This document shows positions 1 through 7,972 of a DNA stretch of 64,000 bases, in pieces (the stretch's first letter is position 1; every line of letters begins with the position of its first letter). A program made the translations under genes and the position numbers. This DNA is from JBJXGV01 sp046160485. Its GTDB lineage: Bacteria > Orphanbacterota > Orphanbacteria > JBJXGV01. The stretch covers positions 144,800 to 208,799 of the forward strand of contig JBJXGV010000036.1 of NCBI GenBank assembly GCA_046160485.1. The letters run 5' to 3'. Under the pieces are notes generated by a model, which did no database searches, was not told where the DNA came from, and saw only the letters and a program-made list of their open reading frames with translations.

Positions 1-234
1 GGCGCCCGTGGCGCGCGCCGCGCCGAGGATCTTCTCGAAGACGAGGTAGCTTTCCCGCGGCGCGGGCGGACCGATCAGGACCGCCTCATCCGCCATGCGA
101 ACGTGAAGCGCGGTGCGATCGGCCTCAGAGTAGACCGCGACGGAAGGGATCCCCATTTCGCGCAACGATCGCATGATGCGCACCGCGATCTCTCCGCGGT
201 TCGCGATGAGCACCTTTTTGATCGCGCGTTTCAT
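1..234 (-). CDS. accC: Biotin carboxylase, N-terminal fragment (acyl-CoA carboxylase alpha subunit)
   Basis: Only the first 78 codons are inside the window; the gene runs off the left edge. The N-terminus carries the biotin-carboxylase Rossmann motif around LIANRGEIAVRIMRS (about residues 9-23), followed by the typical VYSEADR segment. The family carboxylates biotin with ATP and bicarbonate. The ATG at 234 overlaps the TGA of the upstream carboxyltransferase gene (ATGA), so the two are translationally coupled and probably form one acyl-CoA carboxylase. Whether the C-terminal biotinyl domain is present (PccA type) cannot be seen. Confidence 0.93.
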   Translation of the reverse strand, partial: MKRAIKKVLIANRGEIAVRIMRSLREMGIPSVAVYSEADRTALHVRMADEAVLIGPPAPRESYLVFEKILGAARATGA

Positions 235-1808
235 AGCGGAATGTTCCCGTGTTTCTTCGGCGGCAGCGCTTGGCGCTTGTTCGCCAAGAGCGCGAGCGCG
301 CGAATGAGCCGGCCGCGTGTCTCCCGCGGCTCGATTACGTCGTCGAAATAGCCGAGGCCCGCCGCGATGTACGGGTTCGCGAACTTTGCCTTGTAGTCGT
401 CGATGAGTTGTTTGCGCGCAGCGTTCGGGTCGGCCGCGTCCGCGATTTCGCGCCGGTAGATGATGTTGATCGCGCCCTCGGGCCCCATCACCGCGACCTC
501 GGCCGACGGCCACGCGAGATTGATGTCGGCGCGAATGTGTTTCGACGAGAGAACGTCGTACGCGCCGCCATACGCCTTGCGCGTGACGATCGTGAGCTTC
601 GGCACCGTCGCCTCGCAATACGCATAGAGCAGTTTCGCGCCGTGTTTGATGATGCCGCCCCACTCCTGCTCCGTCCCCGGCAGAAATCCGGGTACATCCT
701 CGAACGTGACGAGCGGGATATTGAACGCGTCGCAGAAGCGCACGAAGCGCGCACCCTTGATCGCCGACGCGATGTCGAGCACGCCCGCGAGCACCTTCGG
801 CTGATTGCCGACGATGCCGACCGGCCGCCCGCCGAGGCGCGCGAACCCGACGATGAGATTGCGCGCGTAGTGTTCGTGGATCTCGAAGAAGTCGCCGTGA
901 TCGACGACGAGCTTGACAACTTCCTTCATGTCGTACGGCTTCATCGCGTCGTCGGGGATGATCTCGTTGAGCCGTTCCTCCGCGCGGTCAGGCGGATCGT
1001 CGTTCGCGGCGATCGGCGGATCGTCGATGTTGTTCTGCGGGAGAAAACTCATGAGCCGGCGAATCGACGCGAGGCAGTCGGCTTCCGATTCCGCGAGCAC
1101 GTGCGCCACACCGCTCTTCTTGTTGTGCGTTTCGGCTCCGCCGAGATCTTCGAATGACACCTCTTCGTTCGTCACCATCTTGATGACGTCGGGCCCGGTT
1201 ACGAACATGTGGCTCGTGCCGCGCACCATGAAGACGAAGTCGGTGATCGCGGGGGAGTAGACCGCGCCGCCCGCGCACGGCCCGAGGATCGCACTGATCT
1301 GCGGGACGACGCCCGATGCGAGCGTGTTCCGTAGAAAAATCTCCGCGTAGCCCGCGAGGCTCTGCACGCCCTCTTGAATGCGCGCGCCGCCCGAGTCGTT
1401 GAGCCCGATCACCGGGCAGCCGTTCTCGACGGCGAGATCCATGAGTTGGCAAACTTTTCGCGCGTTCGTCTCGCTCACCGTGCCGCCGAAGACCGTGAAG
1501 TCTTGGCCGAACACGAACACCGGCCGCCCGTCGATCATCCCGCTGCCGGTGACGACGCCGTCGCCCGTGACTTTCTTCTCCTGCATCCCGAAGTCAGCGC
1601 AGCGATGCGTGACGTAGACGCCGATTTCCTGAAAGGTGCCGGGATCGAGAAGAAGTTCGATGCGTTCGCGCGCGGTCAGCTTGCCCTGCTTGTGGAGTTT
1701 CTCGATTTTCTCGGCGCCGCCGCCTTCGGCGACGCGAGCGCGGCGCGCCCGCAAATCGTCGATGCGTTCGCGCGTCGAGGAGTGCGTCTTTGGTCTCGGC
1801 TCGTCCAC
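231..1808 (-). CDS. pccB: Acyl-CoA carboxylase carboxyltransferase (propionyl-CoA carboxylase beta type)
   Basis: A 525-residue carboxyltransferase of the biotin-dependent acyl-CoA carboxylase family, transferring the carboxyl group from carboxybiotin to an acyl-CoA. It shows KLTARERIELLLD near the N-terminus, the oxyanion segment GGARIQEGVQSL, and the C-terminal half with DVPGFLPGTEQEWGGIIKHG and KAYGGAYDV. The Asp in GGAYDV fits propionyl-CoA-type enzymes, from family knowledge and not proof of substrate. GTG at 1808 is chosen because a TGGAG lies 7 bases upstream and the protein then has family length; the open frame extends upstream without resemblance. It overlaps the biotin carboxylase gene by four bases. 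Confidence 0.93.
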   Translation of the reverse strand: MDEPRPKTHSSTRERIDDLRARRARVAEGGGAEKIEKLHKQGKLTARERIELLLDPGTFQEIGVYVTHRCADFGMQEKKVTGDGVVTGSGMIDGRPVFVFGQDFTVFGGTVSETNARKVCQLMDLAVENGCPVIGLNDSGGARIQEGVQSLAGYAEIFLRNTLASGVVPQISAILGPCAGGAVYSPAITDFVFMVRGTSHMFVTGPDVIKMVTNEEVSFEDLGGAETHNKKSGVAHVLAESEADCLASIRRLMSFLPQNNIDDPPIAANDDPPDRAEERLNEIIPDDAMKPYDMKEVVKLVVDHGDFFEIHEHYARNLIVGFARLGGRPVGIVGNQPKVLAGVLDIASAIKGARFVRFCDAFNIPLVTFEDVPGFLPGTEQEWGGIIKHGAKLLYAYCEATVPKLTIVTRKAYGGAYDVLSSKHIRADINLAWPSAEVAVMGPEGAINIIYRREIADAADPNAARKQLIDDYKAKFANPYIAAGLGYFDDVIEPRETRGRLIRALALLANKRQALPPKKHGNIPL

Positions 1809-2065
1809 GAGGGGTCTCCAGATTCGGCGGGAGGAGGGCGGCCGCGAACGAGCGACGCGCGATCGCGTCCGTGCACCACGTTCCGGCGCGATGAACATCC
1901 TAAGCGAACGCCTCTGCGTCGTCAACGAACGCGACGCGTTCGCGCGATCGTGAGTGTTGCATTCGGCGCAGAGGCCGGGTAGCCTTCGCAAGCTCAACTT
2001 CGATCTCTCGCCGCACCGCACCGGCTTCGCGCGCGGCCCGACTCGCCGAATCGAAAAGAGGACCG
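1809..2065. other. Divergent intergenic region between carboxylase and transhydrogenase genes
   Basis: Contains the 5' leaders of two divergent operons. On the plus strand TTGCAT (1957-1962) and TAGCCT (1980-1985) are 17 bases apart and could be a weak promoter for pntAB. There is no room for a soluble PntAA subunit here, and no convincing gene was found. Confidence 0.4.
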
Positions 2066-2365
2066 ATGGACGACACTGTTTCGAACATCTTCGTGTTCCT
2101 GCTCGCGACCTTCCTCGGCCTCGAAGTGATTCGCCGCGTGACGCCGCTCTTGCACACGCCGCTCATGTCGCTGACGAACGCGATCTCGGCGATCACGATC
2201 GTCGCGTCGATTGGTCTGACCGGCGCCGAGCACGATCCGCTCACGACGGTTCTCGGAGCGATCGCGGTCGCGGCCTCGATGACGAACGTCGTCGGCGGAT
2301 TCCTGATTACCGACCGGATGCTGAAGATGTTCCGCAAGCCCGGCGCCGAGAAACCGAAAAAATGA
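2066..2365 (+). CDS. pntAB: NAD(P) transhydrogenase subunit alpha part 2 (membrane domain)
   Basis: A 99-residue protein made of about three hydrophobic helices, matching the separate alpha-2 membrane subunit of three-gene proton-translocating transhydrogenases (as in Rhodospirillum). It helps form the proton channel that drives hydride transfer from NADH to NADP+. The ATG is preceded by GAGG. Its TGA overlaps the ATG of pntB (ATGA). The soluble NAD-binding alpha-1 subunit that normally sits directly upstream is not in the window. Confidence 0.92.
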   Translation: MDDTVSNIFVFLLATFLGLEVIRRVTPLLHTPLMSLTNAISAITIVASIGLTGAEHDPLTTVLGAIAVAASMTNVVGGFLITDRMLKMFRKPGAEKPKK

Positions 2366-3750
2366 GGGAGTTGATCGTTCAGAGTTGCTACATCGCCGCG
2401 GCGGCGATGTTCATTCTCTCGTTGAAGTGGCTCAACTCGCCGAAGACGGCGCGGCGCGGAGTCGGCGCCGGCGAGTTGGGAATGCTCCTCGCTATCGGCG
2501 GCACGCTTCTTCAGCCGGCGATTCAAAGCTACACGTGGATCGCCGTGATGATGCTCGTCGGCGCCGCGATCGGCATCCCGATGGCGATCTTCATGCCGAT
2601 GACCGCCGTCCCGCAGCGAACGGCGCTCTCTCACGCGTTCGGTGCGCTCGCGGCGGCTCTCGTCGGCGCCGCCGAGTACTACCTGCATAAGGACTCGATT
2701 TCACCGTTCATCATGGCCGCGCTCGGGATCGAGGTTCTCCTTGGCGCGCTCACGTTCACGGGAAGCTTGATGGCGTTCGGCAAGCTGCAAGAGATCCTGC
2801 CGACGCGCCCGATCACGTACCGCGGCCAGAACGTCATGAACCTCGCGATCCTTGCGATCGCGATCGGACTCGGCGTCTATCTGGTGATCGATCCGAGCGC
2901 CTCGCACCTCTTCCCGATCTTCATCGGGCTTTCGCTCCTCTTCGGCATCTTGCTGATCGTGCCGATCGGGGGCGCGGACATGCCGACGGTCATCGCGCTA
3001 CTCAATTCCTATGCCGGCCTCTCAGCGGCGATGATGGGGTTCGTGCTCAATAACAAGCTCCTGATCATCGCGGGTGCTCTCGACGGTTCTTCCGGATTCA
3101 TTCTCTCCGTTCTCATGTGCAAGGCGATGAACCGCTCGTTCACGAACGTTCTCTTCGGCGCGTTCGGACAGGTGCAGGCGTCCGCTGTCGCGGCGCAAGG
3201 CGACAAGACGGTGCGAAGCGCCTCCGCCGAGGATGCGGCCGAAATCATGGGAACGGCGCGCTCGGTCGTGATCATTCCCGGCTACGGCATGGCGGTCGCG
3301 CAAGCGCAGCACCGAGTGCGCGAACTCTACGAGGGGCTCACGAAGCGCGGCGTCGAAGTGAAGTTCGCGATTCACCCCGTGGCAGGTCGCATGCCCGGGC
3401 ACATGAACGTGCTGCTCGCGGAGGCGGAGATCCCGTACGAGCAGCTGCTCGACATGGATGACGCGAATCCGGAGTTCCCGCAAGCGGATGTCGCGCTCGT
3501 CATCGGCGCGAACGACGTCACCAATCCGGCGGCGCGTCACGACAAGTCGAGCCCGATCTACGGAATGCCGATCCTTGATGTCGACAAGGCGCACACGGTG
3601 ATGGTGATCAAGCGCGGCATGAGTCCTGGCTTTGCCGGCATCGACAACGAGCTCTACTACATGGATCGAACGCTCATGCTCTTCGGCGACGCGAAGCAAG
3701 TCGTGGGCGACGTCGTCAAGGCGCTGTCGGGCGGGGGCTCACCCCACTAA
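2362..3750 (+). CDS. pntB: NAD(P) transhydrogenase subunit beta
   Basis: 462 residues, the usual PntB length. The first ~270 residues are a bundle of transmembrane helices; the C-terminal ~180 residues are the NADP-binding domain III with GYGMAVAQAQ, HPVAGRMPGHMN and GANDVTNP. With the alpha subunits it couples proton influx to NADPH formation. The ATG at 2362 overlaps the pntAB stop; the open frame continues upstream to 1954, but that part is only a shadow of pntAB. Convergent with the TPR/sulfatase-fold gene, 30 bases away. Confidence 0.95.
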   Translation: MRELIVQSCYIAAAAMFILSLKWLNSPKTARRGVGAGELGMLLAIGGTLLQPAIQSYTWIAVMMLVGAAIGIPMAIFMPMTAVPQRTALSHAFGALAAALVGAAEYYLHKDSISPFIMAALGIEVLLGALTFTGSLMAFGKLQEILPTRPITYRGQNVMNLAILAIAIGLGVYLVIDPSASHLFPIFIGLSLLFGILLIVPIGGADMPTVIALLNSYAGLSAAMMGFVLNNKLLIIAGALDGSSGFILSVLMCKAMNRSFTNVLFGAFGQVQASAVAAQGDKTVRSASAEDAAEIMGTARSVVIIPGYGMAVAQAQHRVRELYEGLTKRGVEVKFAIHPVAGRMPGHMNVLLAEAEIPYEQLLDMDDANPEFPQADVALVIGANDVTNPAARHDKSSPIYGMPILDVDKAHTVMVIKRGMSPGFAGIDNELYYMDRTLMLFGDAKQVVGDVVKALSGGGSPH

Positions 3751-3780
3751 CGCTGCGTTGCGGCGACGCGCGGCCGGGCG

Positions 3781-5721
3781 TTACTGGCCGCTGCCGCTTC
3801 CTCGCGCACGCAATTGTGCCCGCAGTTTCTCGAGCACGGGCCGCACGAGCGTCCCGACTCGAAACTCGTCGATGCGAATCGCCGCTTCGTACTCGGCGAT
3901 CGCTTCGGCAAGTTGGCCCTGCATGCTGTGGCGGTCGGCGCGTAGAACGTGCACGAAGCCATTGCCGGGATCGAGCGTCGCGGCGGTGGCGAGCGCGGAG
4001 TCCATCGCCGCGTATCGCGCCGCCATCATGTGTGTGCGCGCGAGCTGCAGTGCGATCCCGCTCGACGGGTTCATCTCGAGCGATTGCTCGAGCACGTCGA
4101 TCGCTTCGTCGGGGCGCTTCATCTGGTCGCACAACTGCGCGACGAGGCTCGCCGCGTCGAGGTAACCGGGGCATTCGTTCGACGCCTCCTTCGCCGTGCG
4201 GAGCGCTTCGTCGAGGCGATTCTCCTTCTGCAATCGGAGCGATGTCGTCAGCTTCTTGCTCGCGCGCATCATCGCTTTGATGTCGGGCAGGTTGCCGGTG
4301 TCGCGCGCGCCCGCGGAGTGAACGTAGCCGAGGGAGCGCAGGCGCTCCGCCTCTTCGTCGCTCATGTCTCGCGCGCCCGCGCCGGCGTCCGCGCCGGACC
4401 ACGCGCCTCGCTTCGCGTCGAGGTCGCGCGCGAGTTCTTGCGCCTCGGGGCGGTCTTCGGAGGCGAGATTCTTGAGTTCACCCGCGTCGGCGACGAGGTC
4501 GTAGTACTCGGGCTCGGGAGCGTCGATGAACTTGTCTTCCACACGCCGCAGGCCATAGAGCGGGCTGCAGCGCGCGGCGTGGAACGCCATCATCGTCTCG
4601 ATGTAGAGCGTGCGTCCGGGATCGTGTTGGGCGCGCACGAGACTCACGCCGTCGAGCCCCGCGTCGGGCTCGGGCGCGAGCCCGAGGAGGTCCTCGATCG
4701 TCGGCCGCAAGTCGACGAGGCTCACCGCGCGCTCGCGGTCGCGATACGCGCCCCGAAACAAGCTCGGACACGAAAGGATGAACGGGATCCGCATCGTGCT
4801 GTCGTAGACGAAGAGCCCATGCGTCGACTCGTCGTGCTCGCCGAGCCCTTCGCCGTGATCGGCGACAAGAACGATGAGCGTGCGGTCGCGCAGGCCTGTC
4901 GCATCGAGCTCGTCGAAGAGACGTTTGAGCGCCTGATCGATGTACGCGATCTCGGCGTCGTACGCACGCCCCGCGAAGCGCGGCAGATTGCCGAGCGGCG
5001 ACGCGTAGGGAACGTGCGCGTCGAAATAGTGCAGCCACATGAAGAACGGCTTGCCGTCGCGCGCACCGCGCCGCCCGCCGAGCCACTGGAGCGCCGCACC
5101 CGTCACGGCGCCCGCCGAACGCTGATTGAAATCGAAGTTCGAAGGGAAGTAGCCGCCCTCTCCGACTTCGAAGTTGTAGACGTCGAAGCCCTGATCGAGG
5201 CCGAAGCGTTTGTCGAGAACGAAGCAGCCGACGAACGCGGCCGTTTCGTAGCCCTGCGACGAGAGGCGCTCGGCGAGCGTCGTGTGTTCCGCCGCCAAAC
5301 GATACAGGCCGTTATCACGCACGCCATGTCGCGGCGGATAGAGCCCCGTCATCATCGACGCGTGAGACGGGAGCGTAATCGGCACCGGCGTGATCGCGTT
5401 CTCGAATTGAAAGCCGCGCTCGGCGAGGGCGTCGATGTTGGGAGTTTCGGCGGCTGCGTATCCGTAAGTGCCGAGATGATCGCGGCGCACCGTATCGAGC
5501 GAGATGAAGAGCAGGTTGTACCCGGCCGCGGCTCCCGGCTGCACCACGCTCGGAAGGTCCGCGAACTTCTCGCCGCCGCGCTTCTGCGCGAGCATGGCGA
5601 TCGCGAGCGCGACGAGGAGAGCGCCGCCGGCAGCCACGCCGATCGCGCGCTTGGAGCGTGATTGCGATCGTCGCTGGCTTGCGGATTTCGGAGGCGGGCT
5701 CGCGAGCTTTTGCTTCGTCAT
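3781..5721 (-). CDS. Membrane-anchored sulfatase-fold protein with C-terminal TPR repeats
   Basis: 646 residues. A basic N-terminus is followed by one transmembrane helix (about 26-46), an alkaline-phosphatase/sulfatase-superfamily domain (about 66-440) and four or so TPR units (about 490-630). Metal-site segments are visible (FISLDTVRRDH near 73-82; a later DHGEG). At the nucleophile position, where sulfatases have Cys/Ser in C-x-P-x-R, this protein has TLPSH (Thr116, His120), so formylglycine formation is not possible and a phospho-transfer or hydrolysis role is as likely as sulfatase activity. No Shine-Dalgarno is seen, and a promoter ends about 7 bases before the ATG, suggesting leaderless translation. 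Confidence 0.82.
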   Translation of the reverse strand: MTKQKLASPPPKSASQRRSQSRSKRAIGVAAGGALLVALAIAMLAQKRGGEKFADLPSVVQPGAAAGYNLLFISLDTVRRDHLGTYGYAAAETPNIDALAERGFQFENAITPVPITLPSHASMMTGLYPPRHGVRDNGLYRLAAEHTTLAERLSSQGYETAAFVGCFVLDKRFGLDQGFDVYNFEVGEGGYFPSNFDFNQRSAGAVTGAALQWLGGRRGARDGKPFFMWLHYFDAHVPYASPLGNLPRFAGRAYDAEIAYIDQALKRLFDELDATGLRDRTLIVLVADHGEGLGEHDESTHGLFVYDSTMRIPFILSCPSLFRGAYRDRERAVSLVDLRPTIEDLLGLAPEPDAGLDGVSLVRAQHDPGRTLYIETMMAFHAARCSPLYGLRRVEDKFIDAPEPEYYDLVADAGELKNLASEDRPEAQELARDLDAKRGAWSGADAGAGARDMSDEEAERLRSLGYVHSAGARDTGNLPDIKAMMRASKKLTTSLRLQKENRLDEALRTAKEASNECPGYLDAASLVAQLCDQMKRPDEAIDVLEQSLEMNPSSGIALQLARTHMMAARYAAMDSALATAATLDPGNGFVHVLRADRHSMQGQLAEAIAEYEAAIRIDEFRVGTLVRPVLEKLRAQLRARGSGSGQ

Positions 5722-5728
5722 CGGCGGA

Positions 5729-5757
5729 TTTGTAGCACGCGCGGCCGCCGCGCTCAA
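5729..5757 (-). promoter_or_regulatory. Promoter of the TPR/sulfatase-fold gene (leaderless candidate)
   Basis: Read on the minus strand: TTGAGC (5757-5752), 17-base spacer, TACAAA (5734-5729). Transcription would start near 5722, directly at the ATG of the gene at 5721. Confidence 0.5.
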
Positions 5758-5827
5758 GCTAACGACGTTCGCCGCGGCGCTCTCGCGTCCGCTCGCTTCG
5801 TCGCGCCGCCGTCTCGCGGCCGTTTGC

Positions 5828-5856
5828 TTGACGCTCTCCGAGCGATGCCATACTCT
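5828..5856 (+). promoter_or_regulatory. Promoter of the thiolase/beta-oxidation operon
   Basis: TTGACG (5828-5833), 17-base spacer, TACTCT (5851-5856). The predicted start near 5863 gives a leader of about 48 bases before the GTG at 5911. Confidence 0.55.
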
Positions 5857-5910
5857 GATCCGTCGATTCTCGCGTGCGCCCACTTCGTTCGAGAGGAACT
5901 CGTCGCCTTC

Positions 5911-7113
5911 GTGTCGCGTCCCGTCGTCATCGTCTCCGCAGTGCGAACACCAATGGGGAAGTTTCTCGGCGGACTCTCGTCGCTCTCCGCGGCGGACCTC
6001 GGCGTTGCGGCGATGCGCGAGGCGATCGCGCGCGCGCGCGTCGCGCCGCGAGACGTCTCCGAGGTGCTCTTCGGGAACGCGCGGCAAGCCGGCGGCGGAC
6101 CGAACGCCGCGCGCCAAATCGCCGTGCGCGCCGGACTCCCGGTCGAGACGCCCGCGTGCACGATCAACATGGCGTGCGCGTCCGGCATGAAGGCGCTCTC
6201 GCTCGCGGCGAGCGCGATCGCGCACGGCGAGGCCGACATCGTCGCGGCCGGCGGCGTCGAGAGCATGAGCCGCGTTCCGTATCTTCTCGATCGCGCGCGC
6301 GCCGGCTACAGAATGGGCAGCGGCGAGGTGATCGACGGGATGTATCGCGACGGCTTTTTTTGTCCTCTCGCGCAGCAGGTGATGGGCGACACGGCCGAGA
6401 ATCTCGCGGCGGACTACGGCATCGCGCGCTCGGAGCAGGACGCATTCGCGCTCGAGAGCCAACGCCGCGCGGCGGTCGCGATTCGCGAGGGGCGCTTCGA
6501 GCGCGAGATCGTGCCGGTGGAGGTTCCGGGCTCGCGCGGCGACGTTGTGCGCATCGCGGCCGACGAGCATCCGCGGGCCGACACGACGATCGACGGGCTC
6601 GCCAAGCTGCGCGCGGTGTTTCGCGAGGGCGGCTCCGTCACGCCCGGCAATTCGAGCGGGATCGTGGATGGCGCGGCGGCGCTCGTTCTCGCCGAAGAGG
6701 GCGCGGCGCGGCAGGCGGGGCTTCCGGCGCGCGCGCGCATCCTCGGCTGGGCTGCCGCGGGTGTCGAGCCGCGCGTCATGGGCATCGGCGTTGTCCCCGC
6801 GGTCAAGCGCCTTCTTGCGGCGACGGGTTTGGCGCTCGATGATTTCGATCTCGTGGAGATCAACGAGGCGTTCGCGGCGCAGGTGCTCGCGGTGTTGCGC
6901 GATCTTCCGATGGATCGCGAGCGCGTCAACGTCAACGGCGGCGCGATCGCGCTCGGCCACCCGATTGGCGCGACCGGCGCGCGGATCGTCGTCACGCTCC
7001 TGCACGAGATGGAGCGTCGCGGCGCACGTCGCGGACTCGCAACGCTGTGCGTGAGCGGCGGACAGGGAATGGCAATCGCTCTTGAACGCATCGATTCGCA
7101 GGCGCGATCGTGA
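5911..7113 (+). CDS. Thiolase family protein (acetyl-CoA C-acyltransferase)
   Basis: 400 residues. It has the full thiolase catalytic set: nucleophilic Cys89 in NMACASGM, the His loop GGAIALGHPIGATGARI, and the second Cys in CVSGGQG near the C-terminus. It condenses two acetyl-CoA or cleaves 3-ketoacyl-CoA. GTG at 5911 starts the protein exactly at the conserved first strand (VVIVSAVRTP); GAGAGGAA lies 12 or so bases upstream. The open frame begins at 5662 but upstream sequence is not thiolase-like. First gene of a six-gene plus-strand operon with fatty-acid and redox enzymes. Confidence 0.93.
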   Translation: MSRPVVIVSAVRTPMGKFLGGLSSLSAADLGVAAMREAIARARVAPRDVSEVLFGNARQAGGGPNAARQIAVRAGLPVETPACTINMACASGMKALSLAASAIAHGEADIVAAGGVESMSRVPYLLDRARAGYRMGSGEVIDGMYRDGFFCPLAQQVMGDTAENLAADYGIARSEQDAFALESQRRAAVAIREGRFEREIVPVEVPGSRGDVVRIAADEHPRADTTIDGLAKLRAVFREGGSVTPGNSSGIVDGAAALVLAEEGAARQAGLPARARILGWAAAGVEPRVMGIGVVPAVKRLLAATGLALDDFDLVEINEAFAAQVLAVLRDLPMDRERVNVNGGAIALGHPIGATGARIVVTLLHEMERRGARRGLATLCVSGGQGMAIALERIDSQARS

Positions 7114-7153
7114 GCGGGGCAGCGCGCGCCAACTCGTGCAGCACGGAGGAGTG

Positions 7154-7939
7154 ATGGAGACGATGGAAAACATTCGACTCGAAAAACGAGACGGCGCGGC
7201 GTGGGTGACGGTGGATCGCCCCAAGGCGCTCAACGCACTCAACCGCGCGACGATCGCCGAGATGTCGCAGGCGTTCGACGAGCTGCGCGCGGACCGCTCG
7301 ATCGGCGTGATCGTCGTCACGGGCGGCGGCGAGAAGGCCTTCATCGCGGGCGCCGACATTTCCGAACTCGCGGAGGAATCGCCCGCGAGTGCGCGCGAGA
7401 ACTCGCTCCGCGGCCAGGCGATGTGCCGCGCGATCGAGGAGTGCGGCAAGCCGGTCATTGCGGCGATCAACGGGTTCGCGCTCGGCGGCGGGCTCGAGGT
7501 CGCGCTCGCGTGCCACATTCGCATCGCGTCGGAAAACGCGCGCCTCGGTCTTCCGGAGGTCGGTCTCGGCATCATCCCCGGGTACGGCGGTACGCAGCGG
7601 CTTCCGCGCATCGTCGGCAGCGGCGTCGCGATCGAAATGATCGCGACGGGACGCCACCTCTCCGCCGCAGACGCTCTTCGCGTCGGGCTCGTGAATCGCG
7701 TCGTGCCGCTCGCCGAATTGCGTGCTGCCGCCGAATCGATCGCGGCCGAGATCGTGAAGAACGGGCCGCTGGCCGTGCGCGCCGCGCTCGGCGTATCGCT
7801 CGCGGGGCTCGAGGGAACGCTGCGCGAAGGGACGGCGCGCGAGGCGGAGGCGTTCGGCCGCATCTACGAAACCGCGGACCTGCGCGAAGGCCTCGCTGCG
7901 TTCCTCGAAAAACGCAAACCGAAATTCGTTGGTGAATAG
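7154..7939 (+). CDS. Enoyl-CoA hydratase/isomerase family protein (crotonase type)
   Basis: 261 residues, typical crotonase length. Visible features: FIAGADISEL (oxyanion hole 1), NGFALGGGLE (oxyanion hole 2 with the first Glu), and LPEVGLGIIPGYGGTQRL (second Glu and the conserved loop). The two acidic residues expected of true hydratases are present, so hydration of a 2-enoyl-CoA is likely. ATG 7154 follows GGAGGA at 7145-7150; an in-frame GTG (7151) and ATG (7163) are alternatives. It lies 40 bases after the thiolase and 33 before the second thiolase. Confidence 0.93.
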   Translation: METMENIRLEKRDGAAWVTVDRPKALNALNRATIAEMSQAFDELRADRSIGVIVVTGGGEKAFIAGADISELAEESPASARENSLRGQAMCRAIEECGKPVIAAINGFALGGGLEVALACHIRIASENARLGLPEVGLGIIPGYGGTQRLPRIVGSGVAIEMIATGRHLSAADALRVGLVNRVVPLAELRAAAESIAAEIVKNGPLAVRAALGVSLAGLEGTLREGTAREAEAFGRIYETADLREGLAAFLEKRKPKFVGE

Positions 7940-7972
7940 CATTCCGCTGCGACAGCGCAGAAGGAGCACGTG

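Noticed and set aside
249..1157. Long plus-strand open frame opposite the carboxyltransferase gene
   Set aside because: Arg/Glu-rich shadow with no similarity to any family; high GC keeps antisense frames open. The same applies to the long frames opposite the sulfatase-fold gene (3949-5661) and both ABC exporter genes (36949-38571, 38870-40555).
1954..2361. N-terminal extension of the pntB frame that might be a fused PntA1 domain
   Set aside because: The extension overlaps pntAB in another frame, is Arg-rich and lacks any NAD-binding motif; ATG 2362 with the ATGA overlap fits the 462-residue family length.
3781..5721. Classical formylglycine sulfatase
   Set aside because: The C/S-x-P-x-R signature is absent (TLPSH), so only the fold is called. 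The same holds for the gene at 52330.
5722..7863. Minus-strand open frame extending the sulfatase-fold gene upstream through the thiolase and hydratase genes
   Set aside because: The upstream part is antisense to two clear enzymes and has no domain resemblance; the ATG at 5721 precedes a normal membrane anchor.
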